Shown here one piece after another: positions 16,550 to 24,790 of a stretch of 64,000 nucleotides of DNA (the first letter of the stretch is position 1; each line of letters begins with the position of its first letter). The translations under genes and the position numbers were made by a program. This DNA is from DASSUW01 sp963849695 (GTDB lineage Bacteria; Actinomycetota; Thermoleophilia; Solirubrobacterales; Solirubrobacteraceae): the NCBI GenBank assembly GCA_963849695.1, contig CAWKIT010000032.1, forward strand, positions 62,001 to 126,000, written 5' to 3'. The notes under the pieces were generated by a model. That model did no database searches, was not told the origin of the DNA, and saw only the letters and a program-made list of their open reading frames with translations.

Positions 16550-17791
16550 GTGCGGGACCGCTTTTCACCAGTGGGCATTCGGCCATTCAGCCGGCTCCTG
16601 GGCTCGTACACGATCAACGAGCTCGGCGATTCCATCGGGATCGTCGCTCTTGCCGTGCTGGTCTACGACCGGACCGAGGCGGTCGCGCCGACGGCCGCGT
16701 TCTTCATCGCGGCCAAGTTCCTGCCCGCGCTGATCGCGCCCGCGCTGACCGCGCGGCTCGACCAGGCGGCGCTGCGGCGCAGCCTCCCAGGGCTGTACCT
16801 GGTCGAGGCGCTGACCTTCGCGGCGCTCGCGCTGGTCGCCGCCGGCGAGTTCCTCCTACCGCTCGTGCTCGCGCTGGGCCTAGTCGACGGTGCCCTCGCA
16901 CTCACCGCCCGCAGCCTCACGCGCGCGGGGGTGGCCGCGCTGCTTCAGCCGGCCGGGCAGCTGAAGGAGGGCAACGCGCTGATGAACATCGGCTTCGCGG
17001 TCGCGTCCGTCGGCGGCGCCGCCCTCGCCGGCCTGCTGATCGCGGAGTTCGGGATCGTGACCGCGCTGCTGGTCGACGCCGCGTCGTTCCTGGCCATCGC
17101 CGCCATCCTGAGCGCCACCCGCGGGCTGCCGGCGATCCATGTCGACCGTTCCGCCTGGCGGGAGCGCTTCGGCGCGGGAATGCGCTTCGCGCGGCGCAGC
17201 CCGATGGTGCGGCTGCTGCTGATCGGCCAGGCGATCGCGCTCGTCCTCTTCACGCTCGTCGTCCCGATCGAGGTCATCTACGCCAAGGAGAGCCTCGGCA
17301 CCAGCGACGCCGGGTTCGGGATCCTGCTCGCCTCCTGGGGCGCGGGCATCGTGGTGGGAAGCCTCGTGTTCCTGCTCGTCAGGCGGCGCTCGCCGCTCGG
17401 GCTGATCATCGCCTCGACCGCGCTGATCGGGCTCGCGTACGTCGGCCTGGCGACCGCCGACACGCTGCTGGTCGCGTGTCTGCTGTCGATCCTCGGCGGC
17501 GCGGGCAACGGCGTGCAGTGGATCTCGGTCGTCACCGCCCTGCAGGAGATGACGCCGCCGGACTACCAGGCGCGGATCGTGAGCCTGATCGAGTCGCTCG
17601 GGGCGGCGATGCCCGGCGTCGGCTTCCTCATCGGCGGCGCGCTGACCGCGATCGGGTCGCCTCGCACGGCCTACGCGGTCGCGGGAGGGGGCGTGCTCGC
17701 ACTCGTGCTCGGCGCTCTCCTCCTGCGCCCGAGCTTCGCGCACCTGCCCGAGCGCGAACGCGCCAGGGCGCTCGAACCTCACGTGACGTGA
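16550..17791 (+). CDS. Major facilitator superfamily transporter (MFS_3/enterobactin-exporter-like)
   Basis: 413 residues with about 12 hydrophobic helices and the soluble-ligand exporter pattern of MFS_3 proteins. NALMNIGFAVASVGGAALAG in the middle is typical. The substrate is unknown; drug or siderophore efflux is the usual family guess. GTG 16550 is preferred over ATG 16541 and GTG 16532 because TACGAT (16537-16542) then lies 7 nt upstream, the leaderless spacing seen at other genes here. It lies 94 bp after the histidine kinase and ends 4 bp from the convergent T7SS gene. Confidence 0.85.
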   Translation: MRDRFSPVGIRPFSRLLGSYTINELGDSIGIVALAVLVYDRTEAVAPTAAFFIAAKFLPALIAPALTARLDQAALRRSLPGLYLVEALTFAALALVAAGEFLLPLVLALGLVDGALALTARSLTRAGVAALLQPAGQLKEGNALMNIGFAVASVGGAALAGLLIAEFGIVTALLVDAASFLAIAAILSATRGLPAIHVDRSAWRERFGAGMRFARRSPMVRLLLIGQAIALVLFTLVVPIEVIYAKESLGTSDAGFGILLASWGAGIVVGSLVFLLVRRRSPLGLIIASTALIGLAYVGLATADTLLVACLLSILGGAGNGVQWISVVTALQEMTPPDYQARIVSLIESLGAAMPGVGFLIGGALTAIGSPRTAYAVAGGGVLALVLGALLLRPSFAHLPERERARALEPHVT

Positions 17792-17795
17792 GGAG

Positions 17796-19121
17796 CTAGT
17801 TCGTGATCCCCAGCCCGGGCCAGCCGGACTGGAGCGAGACGGCGAGCTCGCGGATGGCGCGCCGCCACTGCGGCGGCGCGTCGTCCCACGAGTAGTCGCC
17901 GGCCGCCACGCGCGTCGCCGACCGCTGGTCCTCGTCGAGCGTGACCAACCCCGCCGCGTCCGGCACCAGCCGCTCGAGCCCGGCGAGGTCGAGCGTGCTC
18001 TGGCGCTTGCGCGGCATCTTGTTCACCACCAGCGTCAGCGGCGGCCCGGCCGTCCGCAGCAGGTCGGCCGACTCGGCCACCAGCGAGGCGGTCGAAGGGT
18101 GCGCGTCGGAGATCAGCACGAGCTGGTCGGCCGCGGCCTGGGCGGCGCGCGCCGCCGGCTCCTGCAGGCCGGTGCCGCAGTCGAGCACGAGCACGCCGAC
18201 CATCGACTGCAGCCGCGAGATGACGCGCGCGTACGACTCCTCGTTGAGCTGCGCCATCCGCGACGGGTCGGTCGGCGCCGGCAGCACCATCAGCCCCTCG
18301 AAGGCGCGGCCGAGATGACGGTCGAGCGCCGTCACCGACAGGTCGGGCTGCTCGAGGACGTCGCCGAGGTCGTCGACGAACACCTGGTGGTCGGGCGTCA
18401 GCGTGCGGCCGAGCGAGCCGAAGTCGGGGTTGGTGTCGACCGCGACGATGCGGTCGCGCCGCACGCGCGCGAGCAGCGAGCCGAGCAGGATGGTGAGCGT
18501 CGTCTTCCCCACCCCGCCCTTCGGCGACACGATCGCGATCGTCGCGCAGCGCGTCAGCCGCGGCGCGGCGATCCGCCGGTCGAGCCGCGCCTCGTAATCG
18601 CTCTCGCGCCAGCTCTCCCGCCAGCGCTCGGCCGCGGACCGCTGCTCGGGCTTGGTCAGCACCTCGCGGTGGTTCTGCGGCGGCGGCTCGGGCGACTCCG
18701 TGATCGGCGGCTCGGGCTCGTAGCCGAAGAACGCCTTCAGCGCGAGCGAGAGCCGCTGGCCGCCGGTGAGCTCATCCGGCAGCGCCGCCTGCGTACGCTC
18801 ACGCGGGGTGCCGCGCGGGGCCTCGGGCCGCCGGATCACCTCGGCCGGCTTCGGCGGCGCCATCGCCTGCGAGCGGACCTCGGTCAGGGTGAGCACGGCC
18901 CCGTCGGTCACGCCGCACTGGCCGAGCGTGCGGTCGAGCGGGAGCGGCTCGCGGCCGGGCGGCGCCACCGACCAGACCGGCATGCGGCCGTTCACGGTCG
19001 GCGCCTCGTCCATGCTGAGCTCGACGAACGTCGGGATCAGATCCGCGATCGGCGTCTCGGTGGAGACGACGAGGTCCACGCGCCGGTCCGGCCCGGCGAT
19101 CGTCACGGCACAGGTGTTCAT
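17796..19121 (-). CDS. YukD/EsaB ubiquitin-like domain fused to MinD/EspI-like P-loop ATPase
   Basis: 441 residues. Residues 1-82 form a ubiquitin-like YukD/EsaB domain (CAVTIAGPDRRVDLVVSTETPIADLIPTFVEL...GAVLTLTEV), the fold found at the N terminus of EccD and as free EsaB in type VII secretion. A Pro/Arg-rich linker (about 85-190) leads to a MinD/CpaE/ParA-like ATPase with the deviant Walker A KGGVGKTT at about 201-208, VDTNPDFGSLG and VLVLDCGTG. Mycobacterial EspI has a similar ATPase but not this N-terminal domain as far as I recall. One base separates it from the EccC stop, so the two are cotranscribed. An energy-sensing or assembly role is inferred. Confidence 0.8.
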   Translation of the reverse strand: MNTCAVTIAGPDRRVDLVVSTETPIADLIPTFVELSMDEAPTVNGRMPVWSVAPPGREPLPLDRTLGQCGVTDGAVLTLTEVRSQAMAPPKPAEVIRRPEAPRGTPRERTQAALPDELTGGQRLSLALKAFFGYEPEPPITESPEPPPQNHREVLTKPEQRSAAERWRESWRESDYEARLDRRIAAPRLTRCATIAIVSPKGGVGKTTLTILLGSLLARVRRDRIVAVDTNPDFGSLGRTLTPDHQVFVDDLGDVLEQPDLSVTALDRHLGRAFEGLMVLPAPTDPSRMAQLNEESYARVISRLQSMVGVLVLDCGTGLQEPAARAAQAAADQLVLISDAHPSTASLVAESADLLRTAGPPLTLVVNKMPRKRQSTLDLAGLERLVPDAAGLVTLDEDQRSATRVAAGDYSWDDAPPQWRRAIRELAVSLQSGWPGLGITN

Positions 19122-19122
19122 T

Positions 19123-22100
19123 TCAGGACTCTCCCGAGGTCCACGATGACGAGACGGCCGAGCCGGGGACCGGCGTCGGCGGTGAGAAGGCAGTCTGAAC
19201 GAGGACGGGCCGTTCGCCACGGCACACGAACAGGCCGCGGCCGGCCGGCTGCGGCGCGGCCTTGGTGCCGCCCAGCAGCGGCCCCTCCCCCGGGTCGCCG
19301 CTGAGCAGCATCCCCGGCGACCCGAGCTCGCGCAGGCGGCTGAAGACGGCCTCGTAGGCGCCGCGGGCGCTGCCCCCGACGCGGCGCGCGAGCACCACGT
19401 GCAGGCCGACGTCGCCGCCCACGGCGAGCACGTCGAGCAGCGGTTGCAGCGGGCCGCCGGTGGGGCCGGTCACGAGGTCGTAGTCGTCGAACAGCAGCAC
19501 GTAACGCGGTCCTTCCCAGGTGGGGCCCGCGAGCGGCGAGGCGTCGGCGGGCGCCATCCGCTCGCCGGCGATCGCGCGCAGGCGCTCGGCCGCCGCCTGG
19601 GCGGCCGGCGGCGACGCCGCATAGGTCATCACGTGCGGGTCGTGCGCGAGGTCGATCAGCGAGCGCCGGACGTCGACCACCACCAGCTGCAGCTGCTGTG
19701 GCGGAAACGCCGCGACCAGGCCGCGACCGAGGCCGCGCAGCAGCGACGACTTGCCGCTCTGGCTGTCGCCGAAGACCAGGAAGTGCGGGTCCGGCCCTTC
19801 GAAGCGCGCCCACACGGGGTCGAGCCCGCGTTCCTCGACGCCGAACGGCACGCCTTCGCGCGGCGACGGCGGCGGCAGCCGCTGCGGGTCGAGCACGCGC
19901 GGCAGGAGGCGGATCGGCGGCGCCGGCGCGCCGCTCCAGTGCCCGGCCGCGTCGGCCACGAGCGCACCGAGCGCCGCCGCCGTCCCCTCGTCCTCGGTGA
20001 CCCCGTCGACGCGGGGCAGCGCGATCTGGAAGTGCAGCGCGTCGGTCGTCAGCCCGCGCCCTGGCACGTCGGCGGGAAGCGAGGAGGCCGCCTGGCGCGA
20101 GACCAGCGAGTCGATCGCGTCGTGCAGGCGCAGCTCCAGCCGCGTGCCGAGGTTGTCGAGCAGCGCCGGCCGGATCTCGGCCCAGCGGTTGGCGGCGACC
20201 ACCACGTGCACGCCGAAGCTGAGGCCGGTGCCGGCCAGCTCCTCGAGCTCGCGGTCGAGCCCCTCGAACTCGCGCTTGAACGCCTCCCAGCCGTCGATCA
20301 GCAGGAACAGGTCTCCGAACGCGCCCGCGCCGCGGGCGTCGCTCATCGACTCGTGGCCGGCCTCGCGGAACGCCTGCTCGCGGTCCTCGACCTCCGTCCG
20401 CAGCTGGCGCACGACGCGCGTCACCGCCTCGCGGTCGAGCTTGCCGGCGATGCCGCCGACGTGCGGGGCGCCGGCGAGCGCGCTCAGCAGCCCGCCGCCG
20501 AGGTCGATCGCGTAGAGCTGGACCTGCGCCGGCGTGTGCCGCCAGATCAGCGAGGCGGCCAGCGTGCGCAGGACCGTGCTCTTGCCCGTGCGCGGCGAGC
20601 CGACCACGGCCAGGTGGCCGCCGGAGCCGGAGAGGTCGAGCTCGAACGGCTGGGTGCGCTGCTCGGCCGGGAGGTCGAGCCGGCCGACCACCGCCCGCAG
20701 GCCCTCGGCGCGTTCGCCGCCGTGCCACCACGGCGGGTCGGTGAGGACCGCGTCGAGCGGCTCGACGGCCGGCAACGGCGCCACCCACACCTGGTGGACC
20801 GGCGGCCGGCCTGACGCGAGCCCGTCCACGAGCGCCTGCAGCTCGCTCGGCCCGGCGGTGGGCGCCGTCTCCGGCGTGACCCGTTCCTGCCCGTGGGCGT
20901 CGAACACCCGGACCGGCTGCTCCGGCTCGACGCTCACGGCGGTCCGGACCTGCGGCCCGGACGCCAGCGCGGCGCGGAACTGCACGTACTTCTCGGTGTC
21001 GACCTTCAGGTAGCCGAGCCCGGGCAGCGAGGGCAGCAGGTAGGCGTCGGGGGTGCCGAGCACGAGCTTGGACTCGGTCGCCGAGTAGGTGCGCAGGCAC
21101 AGCCGGTAGCGGAGGTGGCTCTCGAGCCCGCGCAGGCGGCCCTCGTCGAGCCGCTGGGAGGACAGCAGGAGGTGGATGCCGAGCGAGCGCCCGACCCGGC
21201 CGAGGCCGACGAACAGCTCGATGAACTCCGGCCGCGCCGCCAGCAGCTCGGCGAACTCGTCGACGATCACCAGCAGGTCGGGCATCGGCGGCATCGCCGG
21301 ATCGGCGTCGCGGCGCGCCTGGTAGGCGACGATGTCGTCGAGGTTGCCGGCCTCGCGCAGCATCGTCTGGCGGCGCTCCTGCTCGCCGATCAGGGCGGCG
21401 TGCATGCGGTCCACCAGCGACAGGTCGCGCTGCAGGTTGGTGATCAGGCCGGCCACGTGCGGGAGCCGGGCGAGGTCGGCGAACGCGGCGCCGCCCTTGT
21501 AGTCGACGAGCACGAACGCCAGCTGCTCGGGGGCGTGGGTGGCGGCGAGCCCGGCCACCAGCGAGCGCAGGAGCTCGCTCTTGCCCGAGCCGGTGGCTCC
21601 CACCAGCACGCCGTGCGGGCCCATCCCGCCCTCGGCCGCCTGCTTGAGGTCGAGCTCGAGCACCTCGCCGTCGGCCGCCCGGCCGATCGGCGCGCGCAGC
21701 GCCGCCGCGCGCGGCCGCGGCTGCCACGTCCGCCCGGGGTCGAGCGCGTCGGCCGACGGCAGCCCGAGCAGGTCGACGAGCCGCACCGAGGCGCCGAGCC
21801 CGCGCTCGCCGTCGCCGCCCTCCGCGAGCCGCAGCGGGGTGAGCGTGCGCGCGGTCGCCTCGCTGGTGCCGAGATCGACCTGGTCGAGGAAGACCTCGGG
21901 GATCGACGGCGCGTCCTGCCCCCACAGCGCCCACGAGCCCGGCCCGCGCTCGGGCACCGAGAGGCGGGCATCGATGTGCGAGGGCTCGAGCTCGCGCGCG
22001 TCGGTGAGCAGGACCACCACCGCCTTCAGGCGGCGGGCCTGCATCAGCAGCTCGCGGAAGGCGGGCAGGTCGTTGGCCGGATGGTCGGGCCGATAGCCGT

Positions 22101-23079
22101 CGAGGATCACCACGAGCTCGGGCGCCACCAGCGGCACGTCGCGGCCGCGCACGTCGGCCTCGGCGATCCGGCGCAGCTGCTCGAGCCGCGGGCCGATCTC
22201 GGGCTCGAGCAGCGCCTCGAGCTCGCGCGCCGAGCGCGCGAACAGAAACCTGCCCGGGACGTTCGGATCGACGCGCTGGTGCGGCAGCCACTTGCCCCAC
22301 TCCCATTCGTCGGCGTCCTCGGGGGCGAAGGCGGTGAGCAGCCGCAGGTCGTGCGGCGCGCGCCAGGCGGCGAGCTGGTTCATCAGCGTGCGCGACCATG
22401 CCCGGACGCGGGCGCGATCGCCGGTGACGGCCAGGACGCCGACCTCGGCGAGGTCGACCACCACCGGCTCCCCGCGCAGGGTCTCGCGCCGCTCGACGAG
22501 CTTGCGCGCCTCCTGCATGGACTGCGGCTGGTACTCGGCGAGCGGGTTCATGCCGAGGTCGAGCTCGACGTCGCGGTCGAGCGGCACGTTGCCGGTGCCG
22601 AGCCGCACGTGCAGGAAGTCGCGATGGTCGGGCCGGCGCTCCCACACGTTCGCGCGCTTGACCAGCAGCGTCCACAGCCGGCCGGGCTCGGGGTAGAGCC
22701 GCGCCAGCGCGCCGCGCTGGCGCTCGCCCGCCTCCGCCAGCTCGAGGTCGCGCTCGCGCAGGTACTTCGCGTAGCGGCGGGCGTCGTCCGCCGCGCGCTT
22801 GCGCACCGCGCGCTTCTGCGACCACCGCATTCCGATCGAGAACGCCAGCAGCAGCACGATCATCGCCCCGGCGATGAACAGGAACGCACTGCTCCGGTAG
22901 ACGATCGCGAAGCCGACGAGGCCGACGCCGCCGACGACCGGGAACAGGATCTGGATCAGCGACGTGTGAGGCGGCGGCGGCTGGGTCGGCGGCGGCGCGA
23001 TCCGCAGCCGCTCGGAGGGGACTGCCGAGGGATATTCCCGCGGGGGGCGATGGAAGGTCAGCGCATCTTGTCCCGTCAT
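19123..23079 (-). CDS. eccC: EccC-type type VII secretion ATPase (three FtsK/SpoIIIE domains)
   Basis: 1,318 residues. A Pro-rich N terminus, two membrane helices (about 41-60 and 64-83) and a DUF region are followed by three P-loop ATPase modules: the first with Walker A GATGSGKSELL (about 494) and Walker B LLVIVDEFAELL, the second with GSPRTGKSTVL (about 860), the third with GDSQSGKSSLL (about 1140). EccC is the motor that binds the C-terminal signal of WXG100 substrates. In mycobacterial ESX-1 the modules are split as EccCa/EccCb; here they are one chain. The FHA domains of firmicute EssC are not seen. The ATG 23079 has GGTGGAG upstream. It is divergent from the WXG100 gene. Confidence 0.93.
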   Translation of the reverse strand: MTGQDALTFHRPPREYPSAVPSERLRIAPPPTQPPPPHTSLIQILFPVVGGVGLVGFAIVYRSSAFLFIAGAMIVLLLAFSIGMRWSQKRAVRKRAADDARRYAKYLRERDLELAEAGERQRGALARLYPEPGRLWTLLVKRANVWERRPDHRDFLHVRLGTGNVPLDRDVELDLGMNPLAEYQPQSMQEARKLVERRETLRGEPVVVDLAEVGVLAVTGDRARVRAWSRTLMNQLAAWRAPHDLRLLTAFAPEDADEWEWGKWLPHQRVDPNVPGRFLFARSARELEALLEPEIGPRLEQLRRIAEADVRGRDVPLVAPELVVILDGYRPDHPANDLPAFRELLMQARRLKAVVVLLTDARELEPSHIDARLSVPERGPGSWALWGQDAPSIPEVFLDQVDLGTSEATARTLTPLRLAEGGDGERGLGASVRLVDLLGLPSADALDPGRTWQPRPRAAALRAPIGRAADGEVLELDLKQAAEGGMGPHGVLVGATGSGKSELLRSLVAGLAATHAPEQLAFVLVDYKGGAAFADLARLPHVAGLITNLQRDLSLVDRMHAALIGEQERRQTMLREAGNLDDIVAYQARRDADPAMPPMPDLLVIVDEFAELLAARPEFIELFVGLGRVGRSLGIHLLLSSQRLDEGRLRGLESHLRYRLCLRTYSATESKLVLGTPDAYLLPSLPGLGYLKVDTEKYVQFRAALASGPQVRTAVSVEPEQPVRVFDAHGQERVTPETAPTAGPSELQALVDGLASGRPPVHQVWVAPLPAVEPLDAVLTDPPWWHGGERAEGLRAVVGRLDLPAEQRTQPFELDLSGSGGHLAVVGSPRTGKSTVLRTLAASLIWRHTPAQVQLYAIDLGGGLLSALAGAPHVGGIAGKLDREAVTRVVRQLRTEVEDREQAFREAGHESMSDARGAGAFGDLFLLIDGWEAFKREFEGLDRELEELAGTGLSFGVHVVVAANRWAEIRPALLDNLGTRLELRLHDAIDSLVSRQAASSLPADVPGRGLTTDALHFQIALPRVDGVTEDEGTAAALGALVADAAGHWSGAPAPPIRLLPRVLDPQRLPPPSPREGVPFGVEERGLDPVWARFEGPDPHFLVFGDSQSGKSSLLRGLGRGLVAAFPPQQLQLVVVDVRRSLIDLAHDPHVMTYAASPPAAQAAAERLRAIAGERMAPADASPLAGPTWEGPRYVLLFDDYDLVTGPTGGPLQPLLDVLAVGGDVGLHVVLARRVGGSARGAYEAVFSRLRELGSPGMLLSGDPGEGPLLGGTKAAPQPAGRGLFVCRGERPVLVQTAFSPPTPVPGSAVSSSWTSGES

Positions 23080-23182
23080 TTGGGCTCCACCAATACCATG
23101 CCCTCATCGCGGTGTTCCCCGGCTGCGTCCCGGGTACCCGTCATCGCGAGGTCCAAAATCTGAGCAAGGGAGGCGAACTCGG

Positions 23183-23473
23183 ATGCCCAACATCGCAGTC
23201 ACCCCGGAGCAGCTGCAATCCACGGCCGCGCAGCTGAACGCCGGCGCCGCCAATATCGAGTCCACGCTCTCGCAGCTGGCCAGCCAGGTCGCCCCGCTCC
23301 AGAGCGAGTGGCAGGGCGTCGCCCAGGCCCGCTTCCAGGAGCTGTGGGCGGAGTGGCAGCGCTCCAGCCGCGGCATCCAGGAGGCGCTGCACGGCATCTC
23401 CCAGCTCACCCAGCAGGCCGGCGCCAACTACGGCGACACCGAGCAGGCGATCGCCACCTCGTTCCAGCGCTAG
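23183..23473 (+). CDS. WXG100 (ESAT-6-like) secreted protein
   Basis: 96 residues, all helical, with the W-x-G turn at about 43-45 (SEWQGVAQARFQELW) between two helices; length and pattern match the WXG100 family. It is the presumed small substrate of the EccC divergently encoded 103 bp away. The C terminus (TEQAIATSFQR) lacks a clean YxxxD/E export signal, although YGDTE occurs about 15 residues from the end. GGGAGG precedes the ATG by 9 nt. No second WXG100 gene sits next to it, so it may form a homodimer. The last codons are duplicated downstream (23459-23578). Confidence 0.9.
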   Translation: MPNIAVTPEQLQSTAAQLNAGAANIESTLSQLASQVAPLQSEWQGVAQARFQELWAEWQRSSRGIQEALHGISQLTQQAGANYGDTEQAIATSFQR

Positions 23474-23578
23474 GCCGCCTGTAACCGAGCACCGAGGCAG
23501 GCCATGCCGCGGATCAGGTCGTTCCAGCGGTAAGCCGCCTGTAACCGAATATCGAGGCGGGTCATCGCGCACCCACGG
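23459..23578 (+). repeat. 60-bp tandem duplication covering the WXG100 3' end, each unit a hairpin
   Basis: Two units with an exact 60-bp period (23459-23518 and 23519-23578) share TCGTTCCAGCG and GCCGCCTGTAACCGA blocks. The first carries the real stop TAG of the WXG100 gene, the second a matching TAA. Each unit can fold through CCGCCT...AGGC(A/G)GG arms, so together they could act as a double 3' stem-loop. This explains most of the gap before the next gene. Confidence 0.6.
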
Positions 23579-23615
23579 CTGGCGGCCGTTCCCCGGCTGC
23601 GCGCCTCACCGATGC

Positions 23616-24341
23616 CTACCCGCTGATGTCCCTCGATGTTCGGCTGTGCACAATCTCGTGGTCGAGCGGCAGGAGTCCCGTGAACAGCCGGAACACCATT
23701 GTCGGCGTCGACGGCCAGAGCTCGACCGCGGCGCCGTCCGGGATCACGAGCCATACGCCTGCGTCGGAGTCGAGCACCTCGAGGGCCCGCACGCCGGGTG
23801 AGCCCGGCGCCGCGTCCCACGACACCTCGACCCGCCAGTGCTCACGCAGCTCGCGGACCAGCAGGGCCGCGGCGGCCGCGGCCTGCTCGTCCGGGCCGGC
23901 GAGCCTGGCCGCCTCTGCCGCGTCGCGCGCGGCGAGCACGCGGGCGAGCTCGCCTGGACCGTAGCGAAGGCGCACCGCGGGCTCCACGCGCGGGCGCGGC
24001 GCGACGTCGTTCATGCGCGCCAGCATGTCCGGCAGGAAGGCCGGGGCCGTCTGATGGAGCGCGACCCGGCCTTCGCCCGCCGGCACGAGCAGCACCTCGA
24101 GCTGCTCGGACACCCAGCCGCGGCCGCGGCGGTCGCCTCGCTCGAGCCCGAGCTCGCAGACGGGAGAGCGGGTCGCGTCGAGCGCGTCGGCCAGGGCGTC
24201 GTGCAGTCGCCCATCGATTACCGCGCCGGCCTCCTCGAGCCCCGCGACGGCGGCCGGGTCCTCGAGCGTGAGCAGCGCCTCGATCTGCGCGCGCGAGGCC
24301 TCCAGGCGGCCAGTCCGCGCGTCGAACCGCGCGCCGGTCAT
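23616..24341 (-). CDS. Unrecognised protein in the T7SS operon
   Basis: 241 residues, soluble, no signal peptide or membrane helix. The N-terminal half is helical and acidic (ASRAQIEALLTLEDPAAVAGLEEAGAVIDGRL). The C-terminal half has a beta-rich segment ending VWLVIPDGAAVELWPSTPTM. I do not recognise the family. The role (chaperone, EspG-like adaptor or immunity protein) can only be guessed from position as the last gene of an overlapping five-gene operon; its ATG overlaps the previous stop as ATGA. Confidence 0.6.
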   Translation of the reverse strand: MTGARFDARTGRLEASRAQIEALLTLEDPAAVAGLEEAGAVIDGRLHDALADALDATRSPVCELGLERGDRRGRGWVSEQLEVLLVPAGEGRVALHQTAPAFLPDMLARMNDVAPRPRVEPAVRLRYGPGELARVLAARDAAEAARLAGPDEQAAAAAALLVRELREHWRVEVSWDAAPGSPGVRALEVLDSDAGVWLVIPDGAAVELWPSTPTMVFRLFTGLLPLDHEIVHSRTSRDISG

Positions 24342-24790
24342 CTCGGACCGTCCAGGACGAGCGACTCGGCGGCCTCGCGAAAGCCGTCGGCCACGGTCGC
24401 GTAGTCCAGCGTCGCGCATGAGCAGGTCACGGTGTAGGCGTGTGCCCCCTCGACGACGCGCCACTGCTCGATCGTGATGGCGCGGTGTTCCTGCGCGTCG
24501 TGCCCCAGCGTACGCGTGGCTCGACGGCCGTCGATCGTCAAGGGCTCGAGATCGATCAGCCGGTGGCCGAACAGCAGCTCGCCCTGGGAGCGCAGGGACA
24601 CCTCGGTGTAGCTCTGGACCGAAGTCCCGATGCCGACCTCCTCGACGGTGACCACGAGGTTGGCGCGGAAGCCCGACGACGGCTCGTTGGGCTCGACGGC
24701 AACGATCGCCATGCCGTCCATGTCGTCGTGGAGCTCGGACCCGTCCGGCAGCGTCAGCTCGAAGCCGAGCTCGGGGTGCCGATATCTCAC
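24338..24790 (-). CDS. DcrB/PsbP-like fold protein in the T7SS operon
   Basis: 150 residues starting GTG at 24790, overlapping the previous stop as GTGA. The pattern YRHPELGFELTLPDGSEL...GFRANLVVTVEEV...GHDAQEHRAITIEQWRVVEGAHAYTVTCSC is that of the Mog1/PsbP/DcrB (DUF1795) fold, which also includes the mycobacterial LpqN family. No lipobox or signal peptide is seen, so it may act in the cytoplasm. Function unknown; family-level assignment only. Confidence 0.6.
   Translation of the reverse strand: MRYRHPELGFELTLPDGSELHDDMDGMAIVAVEPNEPSSGFRANLVVTVEEVGIGTSVQSYTEVSLRSQGELLFGHRLIDLEPLTIDGRRATRTLGHDAQEHRAITIEQWRVVEGAHAYTVTCSCATLDYATVADGFREAAESLVLDGPR

Noticed and set aside
23079..23183. FHA domain or EssC-type (firmicute) T7SS
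   Set aside because: The ATPase has two N-terminal membrane helices and no FHA-like sequence, so it is EccC-type rather than EssC-type.
23459..23578. CRISPR-like repeats
   Set aside because: Only two units with a 60-bp period and diverged halves, no spacer/repeat alternation and no cas genes; a simple tandem duplication explains it.
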